A stretch of DNA of 64,000 nucleotides from DATEPR01 sp036273855 (GTDB lineage Bacteria > Actinomycetota > Actinomycetes > Mycobacteriales > Pseudonocardiaceae). The notes below the pieces were generated by a model that was not told where the DNA came from, did not search any database, and worked only from the letters and a program-made list of their open reading frames with translations. The stretch spans positions 1 to 64,000 of the forward strand of contig DASUGU010000042.1 in NCBI GenBank assembly GCA_036273855.1, written 5' to 3'. Positions 50,752 to 60,328 of this stretch are shown piece after piece; the stretch's first letter is position 1; each line of letters opens with the position of its first letter. Both the position numbers and the translations under genes were made by a program.

Positions 50752-52083
50752 ATGTCGCATCTGTCGCGATACCGCTGGCGCATCGCCGGACTGGCGGGCG
50801 TCGCGGCGGTGTCGCTGCTGGCCTCGGCGTGCGGTGGCAGCGGTGGCGGTACGTCGACCGGCGCCTCGGGCACCGGTGCCGCGACCGGCAAGGACCCGCA
50901 GGCGTTCACGGTGTTGAGCAACGCCGAGAACACCACGGTTCCCGGTGAACTGCACAAGCTGGCCGCGGGTGCCTGCTCGGCCGAGAACAAGGCGTTGCCG
51001 TTGCAGGTGGACACCGTGCCGCAGGCGTCGCTGGACCAGAAGCTGCAACTGCTGGCCGGCCAGGGCGCGCTGCCGGCCATGTTCGCCGCGGGCAACGCGC
51101 CTGCCACCACGAAGACGCTGGCCCAGGCCGGTGACCTGGTCGACCTGAAGTCGGCGCTGACCAGGCTCGGCGTGATCAACGACGTGCAGCCGGCCGCGAT
51201 CTCCACGATCGACGCCCTGTACGGCGGGTTCACCGTGCTGCCCACCGAGTACAACATCGAGGGCATCTTCTACAACAAGCAGGTCTTCGCCCAGCACGGC
51301 ATCACCGTGCCGCAGACCTGGGACGAGCTGGTCGCCGACGCGGCGAAGTTCCAGCAGGCCGGCATCCAGCCGTTCTCCGCGTCCGGCCAGCAAGGGTGGC
51401 CCATCACCCGGCTGATCAGCGGCTACCTGTACCGCGACCTGGGCCCGAACGCGCTGGCCCCGGTGGCCGGCGGCACCGCGAAGCTGACCGACCCGGACTA
51501 CGTCAAGGCAGCGCAGGCCGTGGCGCAACTGGGCGCGAAGGGCTACTTCGGCAAGGGTGTCGGCTCGATCGACTACGACACCAGCATCAACACCTTCCTG
51601 ACCGGCAAGGCGGCGATGCTCTACATGGGCAGCTGGGTGCTGGCCAACGTGTCCGACCCGAAGGCGGACACCATCGGCGCCGCCAACGTCGGCTTCATGC
51701 CGTTCCCCTCGGTGGCCGGCGGCAAGGGCAACGCCGAGCAGTACCCGTCCAATGTGGGCCTGCCGTTCACCATCGGGTCGAAGACGTTCGGTCCCAAGGT
51801 GTCGGCCTGGGTCAAGTGCATCGTGGCCAACTACGGTACGGGCGTGCTGAAGGACTACGGCACCACGTCGGGCTTCACGTCGACGCCGCCGGCCGGCCAG
51901 TCGGCGCTGGCCACGACGATCCAGTCGACCATCAACAACGCCAAGCAGAACGTGCTGTGGTTCGAGGCCGAGTTCAGCACGAAGGCGACCACGGTCAGCC
52001 AGCAGGACGCCGCTCCGCTGGTCAGTGGCAGCATGTCGCCCAGCTCGTTCATGTCCGCCGTGCAGGCGGCGCAGAACGGCTGA
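50752..52083 (+). CDS. Sugar ABC transporter substrate-binding lipoprotein (CUT1)
   Basis: This 443-residue extracellular binding protein has a signal peptide with lipobox LLASAC and a Gly/Ser-rich spacer. The SBP_bac_1 core follows: LQVDTVPQASLDQKLQLLAGQGALPAMFA, EYNIEGIFYNKQVFAQHGI and TFLTGKAAMLYMGSWV. The ATG at 50752 has AAAGGAG upstream. Two permeases and a rhamnosidase follow, so a rhamnose-containing glycoside is a plausible ligand. Confidence 0.88.
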   Translation: MSHLSRYRWRIAGLAGVAAVSLLASACGGSGGGTSTGASGTGAATGKDPQAFTVLSNAENTTVPGELHKLAAGACSAENKALPLQVDTVPQASLDQKLQLLAGQGALPAMFAAGNAPATTKTLAQAGDLVDLKSALTRLGVINDVQPAAISTIDALYGGFTVLPTEYNIEGIFYNKQVFAQHGITVPQTWDELVADAAKFQQAGIQPFSASGQQGWPITRLISGYLYRDLGPNALAPVAGGTAKLTDPDYVKAAQAVAQLGAKGYFGKGVGSIDYDTSINTFLTGKAAMLYMGSWVLANVSDPKADTIGAANVGFMPFPSVAGGKGNAEQYPSNVGLPFTIGSKTFGPKVSAWVKCIVANYGTGVLKDYGTTSGFTSTPPAGQSALATTIQSTINNAKQNVLWFEAEFSTKATTVSQQDAAPLVSGSMSPSSFMSAVQAAQNG

Positions 52084-52089
52084 CGGTGC

Positions 52090-52129
52090 GATCGTCCCCG
52101 GCGGATTCGACGCTCCGCCGGGGACGATC
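52090..52129 (+). promoter_or_regulatory. Perfect 16-bp hairpin between binding-protein and permease genes
   Basis: A 16-bp arm at 52090-52105 (GATCGTCCCCGGCGGA) is perfectly complementary to 52114-52129, leaving an 8-nt loop. It begins 6 bp after the binding-protein stop. Such hairpins often protect or partially terminate the message, so that the binding protein is made in excess over the permeases. Confidence 0.65.
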
Positions 52130-52161
52130 CGTACTTCTGTCCGACGTGGAGGGACGATCAC

Positions 52162-53049
52162 GTGGATCGGGTGTTGGGTGACAAGCGGGCGATCATGGCG
52201 CTCGTGGGACCGGCCCTGCTGGTGTACACGGCCGTCATGCTGATCCCGGTGCTGTGGTCGGCGGGCTACTCGCTGTCGACGGGCAACGCGATCAGCGGCA
52301 TCCACTTCACCGGGTTCGCCAACATCCGCCACCTGTTCACCGATCCCGACGTCCGCTCCGCGCTGTGGTTCACCGTGCGGTACGCGGTGGTGCTCACCGC
52401 GGGGCAGGTGCTGGCCGGCTACCTGCTGGCCCTGTTGTACGTGTTCGTGCTGAAGCGGGCCTCCGGCCTGATCCGCACGCTGATCTTCTTCCCGGTCGTG
52501 CTGCCCACCGTCGCGGTGGCGCTGCTGTTCCAGCAGATGTTCGAGGTCGCGCCCGTCACCGGACCGGTGAACTCGTTGCTGAACGCGGTGGGCATCGGCG
52601 CCGTCGACTGGTTCGGCACGCCGGGCCGCGCCTTCTGGGTGATCATCATCATGGACATCTGGCGGTCCATGGGCTTCTACGGTGTCCTGCTGTTCGCGGG
52701 CCTGGTCGAGATCCCGGACGAGATCATCGAGTCGGCCCGGCTGGAGGGCGCGAGCGGCTGGCGGCTGGTGCGGCACATCGTGCTGCCGCTGTCCTTCCCG
52801 GTGCTGCTGTCGTCGATCATCTTCAGCATCAACGGCACGCTCAAGGTGTTCGACTCGATCCTCGCGCTCACCAACGGCGGGCCGGGCAACGCCACGACAC
52901 CGCTGACGCTGTACATGTTCCAGACGTCGTTCTCCTACGGTGAGTACGGCTACGGTGCCGCGATCGCCCTGCTGCTCACGGTGATCTGTCTCGCGGTGAC
53001 CGTGGGGCTGTTCCGCTGGTCGCGGGTCGACGACACGGCGGAGGTGTGA
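52162..53049 (+). CDS. Sugar ABC transporter permease (MalF/UgpA type)
   Basis: This 295-residue inner-membrane permease has six transmembrane segments and the EAA loop EIIESARLEGASGWRLVRHIVLPLSFP that docks to the ATPase. NGGPGNATTPLTLYM is typical of the MalF-like subunit of CUT1 systems. A GGAGGGACG ribosome binding site precedes the GTG. Its end overlaps the ribosome binding site of the next permease gene. Confidence 0.9.
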   Translation: MDRVLGDKRAIMALVGPALLVYTAVMLIPVLWSAGYSLSTGNAISGIHFTGFANIRHLFTDPDVRSALWFTVRYAVVLTAGQVLAGYLLALLYVFVLKRASGLIRTLIFFPVVLPTVAVALLFQQMFEVAPVTGPVNSLLNAVGIGAVDWFGTPGRAFWVIIIMDIWRSMGFYGVLLFAGLVEIPDEIIESARLEGASGWRLVRHIVLPLSFPVLLSSIIFSINGTLKVFDSILALTNGGPGNATTPLTLYMFQTSFSYGEYGYGAAIALLLTVICLAVTVGLFRWSRVDDTAEV

Positions 53050-53051
53050 CC

Positions 53052-53876
53052 ATGGGCGTGCGGCGGCTGCCGGCCAGGGTGCTGGTGGCGATCCTGCTCG
53101 TCATCGAGGTCTACCCGTTGGTGTGGTTGTTCCTCGGGTCGCTGAAGTCGCAGAGCGACCACCTCAACCGGCCGACCTGGAGCCTGCCCACGCACTGGCT
53201 GTGGAGCAACTACCGGACGGCGTGGGTGACCGGCGATCTGGGCGTGTACTTCCGCAACAGCGCGATCGCGGTGCTGCCGTCGCTGGCCCTGGTGGTGCTG
53301 CTGGGCACCGCAGCCGGCTTCGGGTTGCAGGTGATGCGGTGGCGGTGGCGCGGCACGACGATGCTGGTGTTCCTGGCCGGGATCATGGTGCCGGCGCAGA
53401 TGATCCTGCTGCCGCTGTTCACCGTCTACTACTCCACCGGCCTGTCCGGCACGCTGTGGCCGCTGGTCATCACGTACACGGGCACCGGCCTGCCGCTGAC
53501 CGTGTTCATGATGGCGACCTACTTCCGGGCCGTGCCGATCGAGCCGTTCGAGGCGGCCACGCTGGATGGCGCCGGGGTGTTGCGCATCTTCCGGTCCATC
53601 GCGTTCCCCATGGTGCGCAACGCGGTCCTGACGGTGGCGCTGGTCCAGTTCTTCTTCATGTGGAACGACCTGCTGATCGCGTTGACCTTCACCAACACGA
53701 CCAGCCTGCGGACCGTGCAGGTCGGGCTGCTCAACTTCACCGGCCAGTTCGGCAGTACCCAGTACGGGCCGCTGTTCGCGGCCATCTGCGTGAACGTGTT
53801 CGTCACGCTGGTCCTCTACCTGTTGCTCAATCAGAAGGTGATGAAGGGACTGGCCGGCGGGGCGATCAAGGGTTGA
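53052..53876 (+). CDS. Sugar ABC transporter permease (MalG/UgpE type)
   Basis: This 274-residue membrane permease has the MalG-like EAA loop PFEAATLDGAGVLRIFRSIAFPM and IMVPAQMILLPLF. The ATG at 53052 is chosen because GGAGG lies 7 nt upstream; the GTG at 53046 is too close. No ATPase gene follows, so a shared MsiK-type ATPase elsewhere is expected to power this transporter, as is usual in actinomycetes. Confidence 0.88.
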   Translation: MGVRRLPARVLVAILLVIEVYPLVWLFLGSLKSQSDHLNRPTWSLPTHWLWSNYRTAWVTGDLGVYFRNSAIAVLPSLALVVLLGTAAGFGLQVMRWRWRGTTMLVFLAGIMVPAQMILLPLFTVYYSTGLSGTLWPLVITYTGTGLPLTVFMMATYFRAVPIEPFEAATLDGAGVLRIFRSIAFPMVRNAVLTVALVQFFFMWNDLLIALTFTNTTSLRTVQVGLLNFTGQFGSTQYGPLFAAICVNVFVTLVLYLLLNQKVMKGLAGGAIKG

Positions 53877-53916
53877 CGACAGCACATCCAGCCACGACCG
53901 AAAGGCGCGACTTCCC

Positions 53917-56478
53917 GTGGTGCACCCCGATCGTGTGACCTTCGAGCGTTCCCCCGACGGCCTGGGCATGGGCGGCCCCCGGCCCAGGGTGTCCTGGCGG
54001 CTGCCCGGCGGGGCGCTGCACCAGCGCGCCTACGAGCTGGAGCTGACCAGGGACGCCGGCACCTGGACGTCCGGGCGGATCGAGTGCGCCGACCACCATC
54101 TGGTGCCGTGGCCGGAGGCGCCGCTGGCCTCCCGCGAGCGGGTCGGGGTGCGGGTCCGGGTGTGGACCGACGACGGCGAGCCGTCCGGGTGGAGCGAGCC
54201 GGCGTCGGTGGAGGCGGCGCTGCTGGACCCGGCCGACTGGCGGGCGGTGCCGGTCGGCTGCGGGTGGGCCGAGCAGGACGGCACCGACCGGCGGCCGGCC
54301 AGGGTGCGGCGCGAGTTCACGCTGGACCGCCCGGTCGTGTCCGCCCGGCTGTACGCCACGGCGCACGGCGTGTACGAGGCGGAGATCAACGGCACCAGGG
54401 TCGGCGACGACGTACTCAGTCCGGGTTGGACGGTCTACCGGTCCCGGCTGCTGTACCGGACGTACGACGTCACCGACCGGCTGGTCGCCGGCCGGAACGT
54501 GATCGGGGCGTGGCTGGGCGACGGCTGGTACCGGGGCCGGCTCGGCTTCGAGGGCGGCACCAGGGACATCTACGGCACCGACCAGTCCTTCCTGGCGCAA
54601 CTGGAGATCACCCACGATGACGGGTCGGTCACCACGATCGCCACGGACCGCACGTGGACCGCCGCGCCCGGCCCGATCCTGACCAGCGGCCTGTACGACG
54701 GCGAGACGCACGACGCCCGGATCGCCGACGCGGCCGGGACACCGGTCCGGACGCACGACCGAGACCCGGCCACCCTGGTGGCCGCCGACTGGCCGGCGGT
54801 GCGGTGCACCGACGAGGTGCGGCCGGTGGCGATCACGCTGCGGGCCGACGGCACCCACCTGGTCGACTTCGGGCAGAACCTGGTCGGCCGCCTGGCCATC
54901 ACGGTGACCGGGCCGGCGGGTACCGAGATCGGCATCCGCCACGCCGAGGTGGTGGTCGACGGCGAACTGGCCACCCGGCCGCTGCGCCAGGCCCGGGCCA
55001 CCGACACGTACGTGCTGCGCGGTGGGGGCGTCGAGCACTGGGAGCCCCGGTTCACCATCCACGGGTTCCGCTACGCCGAGCTGACCGGCTGGCCGGGCGT
55101 GCTGACCGCGGACGCCGTGGTGGCCCGCGTCTACCACACCGACATGCCGCCGCTGGGCACGTTCGAGTGCGACAACCCGCTGGTGAACCGGCTGCACGAC
55201 AACGTGCGGTGGAGCATGCGGGGCAACTTCGTCGGCCTGCCCACCGACTGCCCGGCCCGCGACGAGCGCCTCGGCTGGACCGGTGACATGCAGGTCTTCG
55301 CGTCCACGGCGGCGTTCCTCTACGACTGCACCGCCCTGGTCGACTCGTGGCTGGTGGACGTCGGCGCCGAGCAGTTCGCCGACGGCACTGTGCCGTGGTA
55401 CGTGCCGGTGGTGCCCGGCGGTCCGATGTGGACACCGATCCGGCCGGGCGCCGCCTGGGGTGACGTGGTGACGTTGACCCCGTGGGAGCTGTACCGGAGC
55501 ACCGGAGACGTCGAGGTGTTACGCCGCCACCACGGTTCGGCGAAGGCGTGGGTGGACCTGGTCGACCGGCTGGCCGGGCCGGACCACCTGTGGGACAGCG
55601 GTTTCCAGCTCGGCGACTGGCTCGATCCCGGTGCGCCGCCGGACCGGCCGGAGGCCGCGGCCACCGATCCGCATCTCATCGCCACCGGCTACTTCGCCTG
55701 GTCGGCCCACCACCTGGCGCTGGCCGCCGACGTGCTCGACGAACCGGACGAGGCCGCCCGGTACGACGCGCTGGCCGCCGACGTGCGGTCGGCGTTCCGC
55801 CGCCGCTACGCGCTCGGGGACGGCAGGCTCACCAGCGACAGCCCGACCGGGTACGTCGTGGCGATCATGTTCGACCTGCTGGACGACCCCGCTCCGGCGG
55901 GTCACCGGCTCGCCGAACTGGTGGCGGACAATGACTACCGCATCGCCACCGGGTTCGTCGGCACTCCCCTGATCTGCGACGCGCTCACCGCCACCGGGCA
56001 CGTCGACGTCGCCTACCGGCTGCTCATGCAGACCGAGTGCCCGTCCTGGCTGTACCCGGTGACGCGCGGGGCCACCACGATCTGGGAACGGTGGGACGCG
56101 CTGCGGCCGGACGGCTCGCTCAACCCCGGTGGCATGACGTCGTTCAACCATTTCGCGCTGGGCGCGGTGGCCGACTGGCTGTACCGGGTGGTGGCCGGCG
56201 TCGCGCCCGCCGCTCCCGGCTACCGCCGCATCACGTTCCACCCCAGGCCCGGCGGCGGGCTGACCTCGGCCGCCGCGAGCCACGAGACGCCGTACGGCAC
56301 GGCCGGGATCGCGTGGCGGTTCGTGGACGACGACATGCTGGTGGATCTTGTGGTGCCACCGGGTTGCGCGGCCGACGTGTTGTTGCCGGGGGTCGAGCCG
56401 TACGAGATCGGGCCGGGCCCGCATCACGCCGTGGTGCCCCGGCCGGTGGTGTCGTTGCTGGCGGACACGCAGCCGTGA
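53917..56478 (+). CDS. Alpha-L-rhamnosidase, GH78
   Basis: This 853-residue glycoside hydrolase releases terminal L-rhamnose. N-terminal beta domains (VYEAEINGTRVGDDVLSPGW, NVIGAWLGDGWYRGRLGF) precede the alpha/alpha barrel with the GH78 hallmark PTDCPARDERLGWTGDMQVF, carrying the catalytic-region acidic residues. TTIWERWDALRPDGS supplies a further Glu, and SFNHFALGAVADWLYR closes the barrel. No signal peptide is seen, so it acts inside the cell on imported rhamnosides. It is the fourth gene of the transporter operon, and its stop overlaps the aldo/keto reductase GTG. Confidence 0.92.
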   Translation: MVHPDRVTFERSPDGLGMGGPRPRVSWRLPGGALHQRAYELELTRDAGTWTSGRIECADHHLVPWPEAPLASRERVGVRVRVWTDDGEPSGWSEPASVEAALLDPADWRAVPVGCGWAEQDGTDRRPARVRREFTLDRPVVSARLYATAHGVYEAEINGTRVGDDVLSPGWTVYRSRLLYRTYDVTDRLVAGRNVIGAWLGDGWYRGRLGFEGGTRDIYGTDQSFLAQLEITHDDGSVTTIATDRTWTAAPGPILTSGLYDGETHDARIADAAGTPVRTHDRDPATLVAADWPAVRCTDEVRPVAITLRADGTHLVDFGQNLVGRLAITVTGPAGTEIGIRHAEVVVDGELATRPLRQARATDTYVLRGGGVEHWEPRFTIHGFRYAELTGWPGVLTADAVVARVYHTDMPPLGTFECDNPLVNRLHDNVRWSMRGNFVGLPTDCPARDERLGWTGDMQVFASTAAFLYDCTALVDSWLVDVGAEQFADGTVPWYVPVVPGGPMWTPIRPGAAWGDVVTLTPWELYRSTGDVEVLRRHHGSAKAWVDLVDRLAGPDHLWDSGFQLGDWLDPGAPPDRPEAAATDPHLIATGYFAWSAHHLALAADVLDEPDEAARYDALAADVRSAFRRRYALGDGRLTSDSPTGYVVAIMFDLLDDPAPAGHRLAELVADNDYRIATGFVGTPLICDALTATGHVDVAYRLLMQTECPSWLYPVTRGATTIWERWDALRPDGSLNPGGMTSFNHFALGAVADWLYRVVAGVAPAAPGYRRITFHPRPGGGLTSAAASHETPYGTAGIAWRFVDDDMLVDLVVPPGCAADVLLPGVEPYEIGPGPHHAVVPRPVVSLLADTQP

Positions 56479-57224
56479 CGTTGCGGCGGATCGGTGATCT
56501 CGCGGTGTTCCCCGTGGGATTGGGCTGTGCCGGATTCTCGCTGGACCACGCCGATGATCCCGCGCGTGCCGAGCGGACCGTGCGCACGGCGGTCGACGCC
56601 GGGATCACGCTGCTGGACACCGCCCTGGCCTACACGCCTGCCGGGCAGGACAACCACAACGAGCGGTTGCTGCGCCGGATTCTCGCCGGCCTGCCGGACC
56701 GGGACCGGATCGTGGTTGCCACCAAGGGCGGGCACTGCCGCGACGGTGACACGTTCCCGATCGACGGCCGGCCGTCGACGCTGGCCGCACACTGTGCGAG
56801 CAGCCTGCGGGCGCTCGGCGTCGACCGGATCGACCTGTACCACCTGCATCACCCCGATCCGGCCGTGCCCATCGAGGAGAGCGTCGGTGCCCTGGTGGAA
56901 CTGCGGGACGCCGGTCACATCGCGCACATCGGCGTGTCCAACGTGTCGCTGGACCAGCTCCGCAGGGCCCAGCGGGTGGCGCCGATCGCGAGCGTGCAGA
57001 ACAAGCTGTCGATCCACGACCGTGCCAACCTCGACGTGGCGGAGCACTGCTTCCGCACCGGCGTGGCATTCCTGGCCTACTCGCCGCTGGGCGGCTCCGG
57101 TCGATCCAGCGGCCCGGTCGGGACGGCGCTGACCTGGTTGCTGGAGTTGCGTCCCAACGTCATTCCCGTCGTCGGCGCCACCCGGCCGCGGCACGCCGGT
57201 GAGGCGGCCGCAGCCGGGCTGTGA
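56475..57224 (+). CDS. Aldo/keto reductase
   Basis: This 249-residue NAD(P)H-dependent oxidoreductase keeps the AKR tetrad: Asp and Tyr in LLDTALAYTPAG, Lys in VVATKGG and His in LYHLHHPDP. It is shorter than most family members (280-330 residues), ending soon after NVIPVVGATRP. It is coupled by GTGA to the rhamnosidase and may reduce or oxidise the released sugar. Family members include rhamnose and fucose dehydrogenases, but specificity is inferred. Confidence 0.85.
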   Translation: MTLRRIGDLAVFPVGLGCAGFSLDHADDPARAERTVRTAVDAGITLLDTALAYTPAGQDNHNERLLRRILAGLPDRDRIVVATKGGHCRDGDTFPIDGRPSTLAAHCASSLRALGVDRIDLYHLHHPDPAVPIEESVGALVELRDAGHIAHIGVSNVSLDQLRRAQRVAPIASVQNKLSIHDRANLDVAEHCFRTGVAFLAYSPLGGSGRSSGPVGTALTWLLELRPNVIPVVGATRPRHAGEAAAAGL

Positions 57225-57227
57225 CGG

Positions 57228-59402
57228 TCAGCGCTGGAACTGCCCGCCCAACGGCAGGTTCCGCGACGACGAGCCGACCTGCACGCCGTACGTGCCGGGT
57301 GCCGTCGTCCACGCGCGGGCCGCCGTGTCCCAGTAGGACAGTGGGTGGTCTGGCGTGCTCGGGTCGACGGTCACCTCGACGTGCGCCGCCTTCCCCGGGC
57401 GCAGGGTGACCTGGTCGAAGCCGACCAGCCGCTTGCCCGGTTCGTTCGCCGCCGCCGGCAGCGTGACGTAGACCTGCGGTGTCTCGGTGCCCGTCACCGA
57501 ACCGGTGTTGGTCACGTCGAAGTCGACCTTGACCGTCCGTCCGGTGCTGATCCGCAGGTGGCTGTAGCCGAACGACGTGTAGGACAGGCCGAACCCGAAC
57601 GGGAACAGCGCAGCGATGCCCTGGCCGTCGTACCACTTGTAGCCCACGGCCAGGCCCTCGGCGTAGCTGACCTGGCGGATGGTGGCGCCTGCGGCCAGCG
57701 TGCCCGGGTACTGGGCCGGGGTCTGTTCCGGCGAGTCGGCCAGGGACACCGGGAACGTCATCGGGAGCCGGCCGGAGAAGTCGACGTCGCCGTACAGCAG
57801 CCTGGCCAGCGCGGTGCCCTGCTGGTCGCCCGGGTACCACGCCTCGATGACGCCCTTGACCTGGTTCAGCCACGGCATCGTCACCGCTGTCCCGGTCTCC
57901 AGCACCACCACTGTGTTCGGGTTGGCCGCCGCGACGGCCGAGATGAGCGCGTCACCGTTGTCGTCCAGGGACAGAGACGTGCGGTCGGCGCCCTCGCCCT
58001 GCTTGGCGTAGGCGAAGACCACGGCGACGTTCGCCGCCCTGGCCGTGTCGGCGGCCGTGGTGAGATCGGCACCGCTGGCGTAGCTGACCGTGGCGCCCGC
58101 CGTGGCCGCGCGGGCGGTGATGGCGTCCAGCGGCGCGACCGGGTCCGGGCAGGCGACGGCGGTCGCGCCACCCTCCGCGCACACCGTGCCGGCGCTGATG
58201 CCGCCGGTGGGCGTGTCGGACGCGGTCGGGCCGATCACGGCGATCGACTTCGTGGCACCGGTCAACGGCAGCACATCGTCGGCGTTGCGCAGCAGCACCG
58301 AGCCCTGCTCGGCGATGTCGGCCGCCACCGCACGGTTGGCCGGGTCGGATGCCGACGTCGACGGTGTGGTCGGCAGTGGATGGTCGAACAGGCCGGCCTG
58401 GAGGTACGCGTGCACCACTCGGAAGGCCGCCGCGTCGATCTCGGCCTGGCTCACCTGGCCGGAGTCGATGGCCGAGTTGATGTTCGCCGGTGTGTAGAAC
58501 ACCGGCCGGTTCAGTTCCTGGTCCAACCCGTTGGTCAGCGACGGTCCGGTCGTGTGGACGGCGCCGAAGTCGGACGTGACGTAGCCGGTGAACCCGTCGG
58601 CGCCCTTGAGCAGGTTGTCCAGCACCGGGTTCTCGCACGCGAAGGTGCCGTTCACCTGGTTGTAGGAGCACATCACGCCACCGGGGTGGCCCTGGGCGAT
58701 CGCGATGGCGAAGGGCTGGTTGTAGACCTCGCGCAGCGTGCGGCCGTCGATGTTCGACGAGCCGCGCATCCGGTCCAGTTCCTGCTCGTTGGCGATGAAG
58801 TGCTTGACGACGGACATCACCGGCTCGTTCGGGTTGCCGGTCTGGATGCCGTTGATGTCGGCGGCCGCCAGGTCACCGGACAGCAGCGAGTCCTCGCCGA
58901 GGTACTCGGGTGTGCGGCCGGCCAGCGGGGTGCGGGAACTGGACACGCCGGGTCCGAGGATCACGTTCTTGCCGGACCGGAACGCCTCGTCTCCCTGGGC
59001 CTTTCCCTTGGCGTAGGCCAGATCCGTGTTCCACGACGCGGCGAGGTCGATCTGCGCGGGGAACACGGTCACGCCTGCCGAGCCGCGCACGTAGTCCGGG
59101 CCGTCGGTGTAGACGACGGTCGGCGTGCACGGCACCTGCACCGGATAGGTCACGCCGCCGAACGTGGTCTGGGTCGGGCTGTTCGCCGCCTGCTCGTCCA
59201 GCCAGCGCAGTTTCTGGTTGAGCGTGCTCGCGTCCAGCAGTTCGTGGGCGCGCTGGTCGGCGGTCTGATGGGTGTTGAGCCACGGGCAGTTCACCGGAAA
59301 GTCGTCGGCCGACGCGCCGTACGCCGACACGGCACCGGTTCCGGCCACCACCACCGCTGCCGCGAACGCGACTCGCAGTCTCCATCGTCGGGCTGTGCTC
59401 AC
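57228..59402 (-). CDS. Secreted GH3 beta-glucosidase-like hydrolase
   Basis: This exported glycoside hydrolase of about 724 residues has a signal peptide, then the GH3 (alpha/beta)8 domain with KHFIANEQELDRMRG and the nucleophile Asp in GYVTSDFGAVHT (about residue 278). The C-terminal sandwich and FnIII-like domains follow (GYKWYDGQGIAALFPFGFGLSYT, GKRLVGFDQVTLRPG). GTG 59402 has GGAGGTCCCCT upstream. Beta-glucoside removal outside the cell would feed the adjacent rhamnoside system. It is convergent with the aldo/keto reductase. Confidence 0.9.
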   Translation of the reverse strand: MSTARRWRLRVAFAAAVVVAGTGAVSAYGASADDFPVNCPWLNTHQTADQRAHELLDASTLNQKLRWLDEQAANSPTQTTFGGVTYPVQVPCTPTVVYTDGPDYVRGSAGVTVFPAQIDLAASWNTDLAYAKGKAQGDEAFRSGKNVILGPGVSSSRTPLAGRTPEYLGEDSLLSGDLAAADINGIQTGNPNEPVMSVVKHFIANEQELDRMRGSSNIDGRTLREVYNQPFAIAIAQGHPGGVMCSYNQVNGTFACENPVLDNLLKGADGFTGYVTSDFGAVHTTGPSLTNGLDQELNRPVFYTPANINSAIDSGQVSQAEIDAAAFRVVHAYLQAGLFDHPLPTTPSTSASDPANRAVAADIAEQGSVLLRNADDVLPLTGATKSIAVIGPTASDTPTGGISAGTVCAEGGATAVACPDPVAPLDAITARAATAGATVSYASGADLTTAADTARAANVAVVFAYAKQGEGADRTSLSLDDNGDALISAVAAANPNTVVVLETGTAVTMPWLNQVKGVIEAWYPGDQQGTALARLLYGDVDFSGRLPMTFPVSLADSPEQTPAQYPGTLAAGATIRQVSYAEGLAVGYKWYDGQGIAALFPFGFGLSYTSFGYSHLRISTGRTVKVDFDVTNTGSVTGTETPQVYVTLPAAANEPGKRLVGFDQVTLRPGKAAHVEVTVDPSTPDHPLSYWDTAARAWTTAPGTYGVQVGSSSRNLPLGGQFQR

Positions 59403-59505
59403 AGGGGACCTCCTGACGTCACGGGTTGTCAGGAGCCCGATCATGCGCCGGTGACATTGGCGTCACTAGGCCGAAACGAACCGGTGGTAGCACGAAACTG
59501 ACGCC

Positions 59506-60324
59506 CTAGGGACCTCGCAGGTCCGCGAGGACGGCAGCGTGGTCGGACGGCCAGACGCCGTCAACGGGCCCGGCACCGACCCGCCGGACAGCGCTGACGG
59601 AGCCAATACCGCCCGGGCCGGGTGGGCCGACATGGATGTAGTCGACGCGCACATCGGGTTCGAAGCCGGGGGCGACATACGGATTGGCCGCGTCCCAGGT
59701 CGCCGACGGCTGTGCCGGGTCCGCGTACTCCCAGGCGTCGAGGAACACCTGGCCGGGCAAAGCGGGTGCGGTCTTGTAGCCGCCGAACCGCCGCACCTCG
59801 TCGGAATCCGGCCAGGCGTTGAAGTCTCCTGTGATCACGGGCGGGAAGTCGGTGTCACCCCGGTGCGCCGCGACGAACCCGGCGAGCACGTCGACCTGCT
59901 GGCACCGGATCGCCGAGGCGTCCATGGCCGAGGTGAGGTGGGTGGTGAAGAACGGCACCTGGTGCGTGGGGGCGTCGATGCGGGCGTAGAGGGCCAGGCG
60001 GCCGTCATCGTCGTCCGGGCGGGCCGGCAGTTCCACCTTCTCGTGGGCCGCGATCGGCCAGCGGCTCAGCACGGCGTTGCCGATGTCGACCGTCGAGTCC
60101 CCCAGCCTCCGTTGCCACTGTTGCGGAACCCGGGACGGTGCCCAGATCCAGTGCATGTCGAGCTGGGCCGCCAGCCATCCGGCGAGGTTCTCCCCGTCGC
60201 GCGCCCACACCTCCTGCAGACCGATGACGTCGGGTCGGAGATCGCCCAACACCGCCAGGATGGCGGTGCGCCGGGCTTCCCACGGGCCGAAGCGCCACCA
60301 CAGGTTCCAGGTCAGCACGCGCAT
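59506..60324 (-). CDS. Endonuclease/exonuclease/phosphatase-family protein
   Basis: This 272-residue metal-dependent phosphodiesterase of the EEP superfamily has the motifs MRVLTWNLWWRFG, VIGLQEVWARDGE, FFTTHLTSAM, PVITGDFNAWPDSDE and the final SDHAAVLADL. Substrates may be nucleic acid, a phospholipid head group or a small phosphodiester. No signal peptide is present. It lies just downstream of the LacI gene on the same strand. Confidence 0.88.
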   Translation of the reverse strand: MRVLTWNLWWRFGPWEARRTAILAVLGDLRPDVIGLQEVWARDGENLAGWLAAQLDMHWIWAPSRVPQQWQRRLGDSTVDIGNAVLSRWPIAAHEKVELPARPDDDDGRLALYARIDAPTHQVPFFTTHLTSAMDASAIRCQQVDVLAGFVAAHRGDTDFPPVITGDFNAWPDSDEVRRFGGYKTAPALPGQVFLDAWEYADPAQPSATWDAANPYVAPGFEPDVRVDYIHVGPPGPGGIGSVSAVRRVGAGPVDGVWPSDHAAVLADLRGP

Positions 60325-60328
60325 CGGG

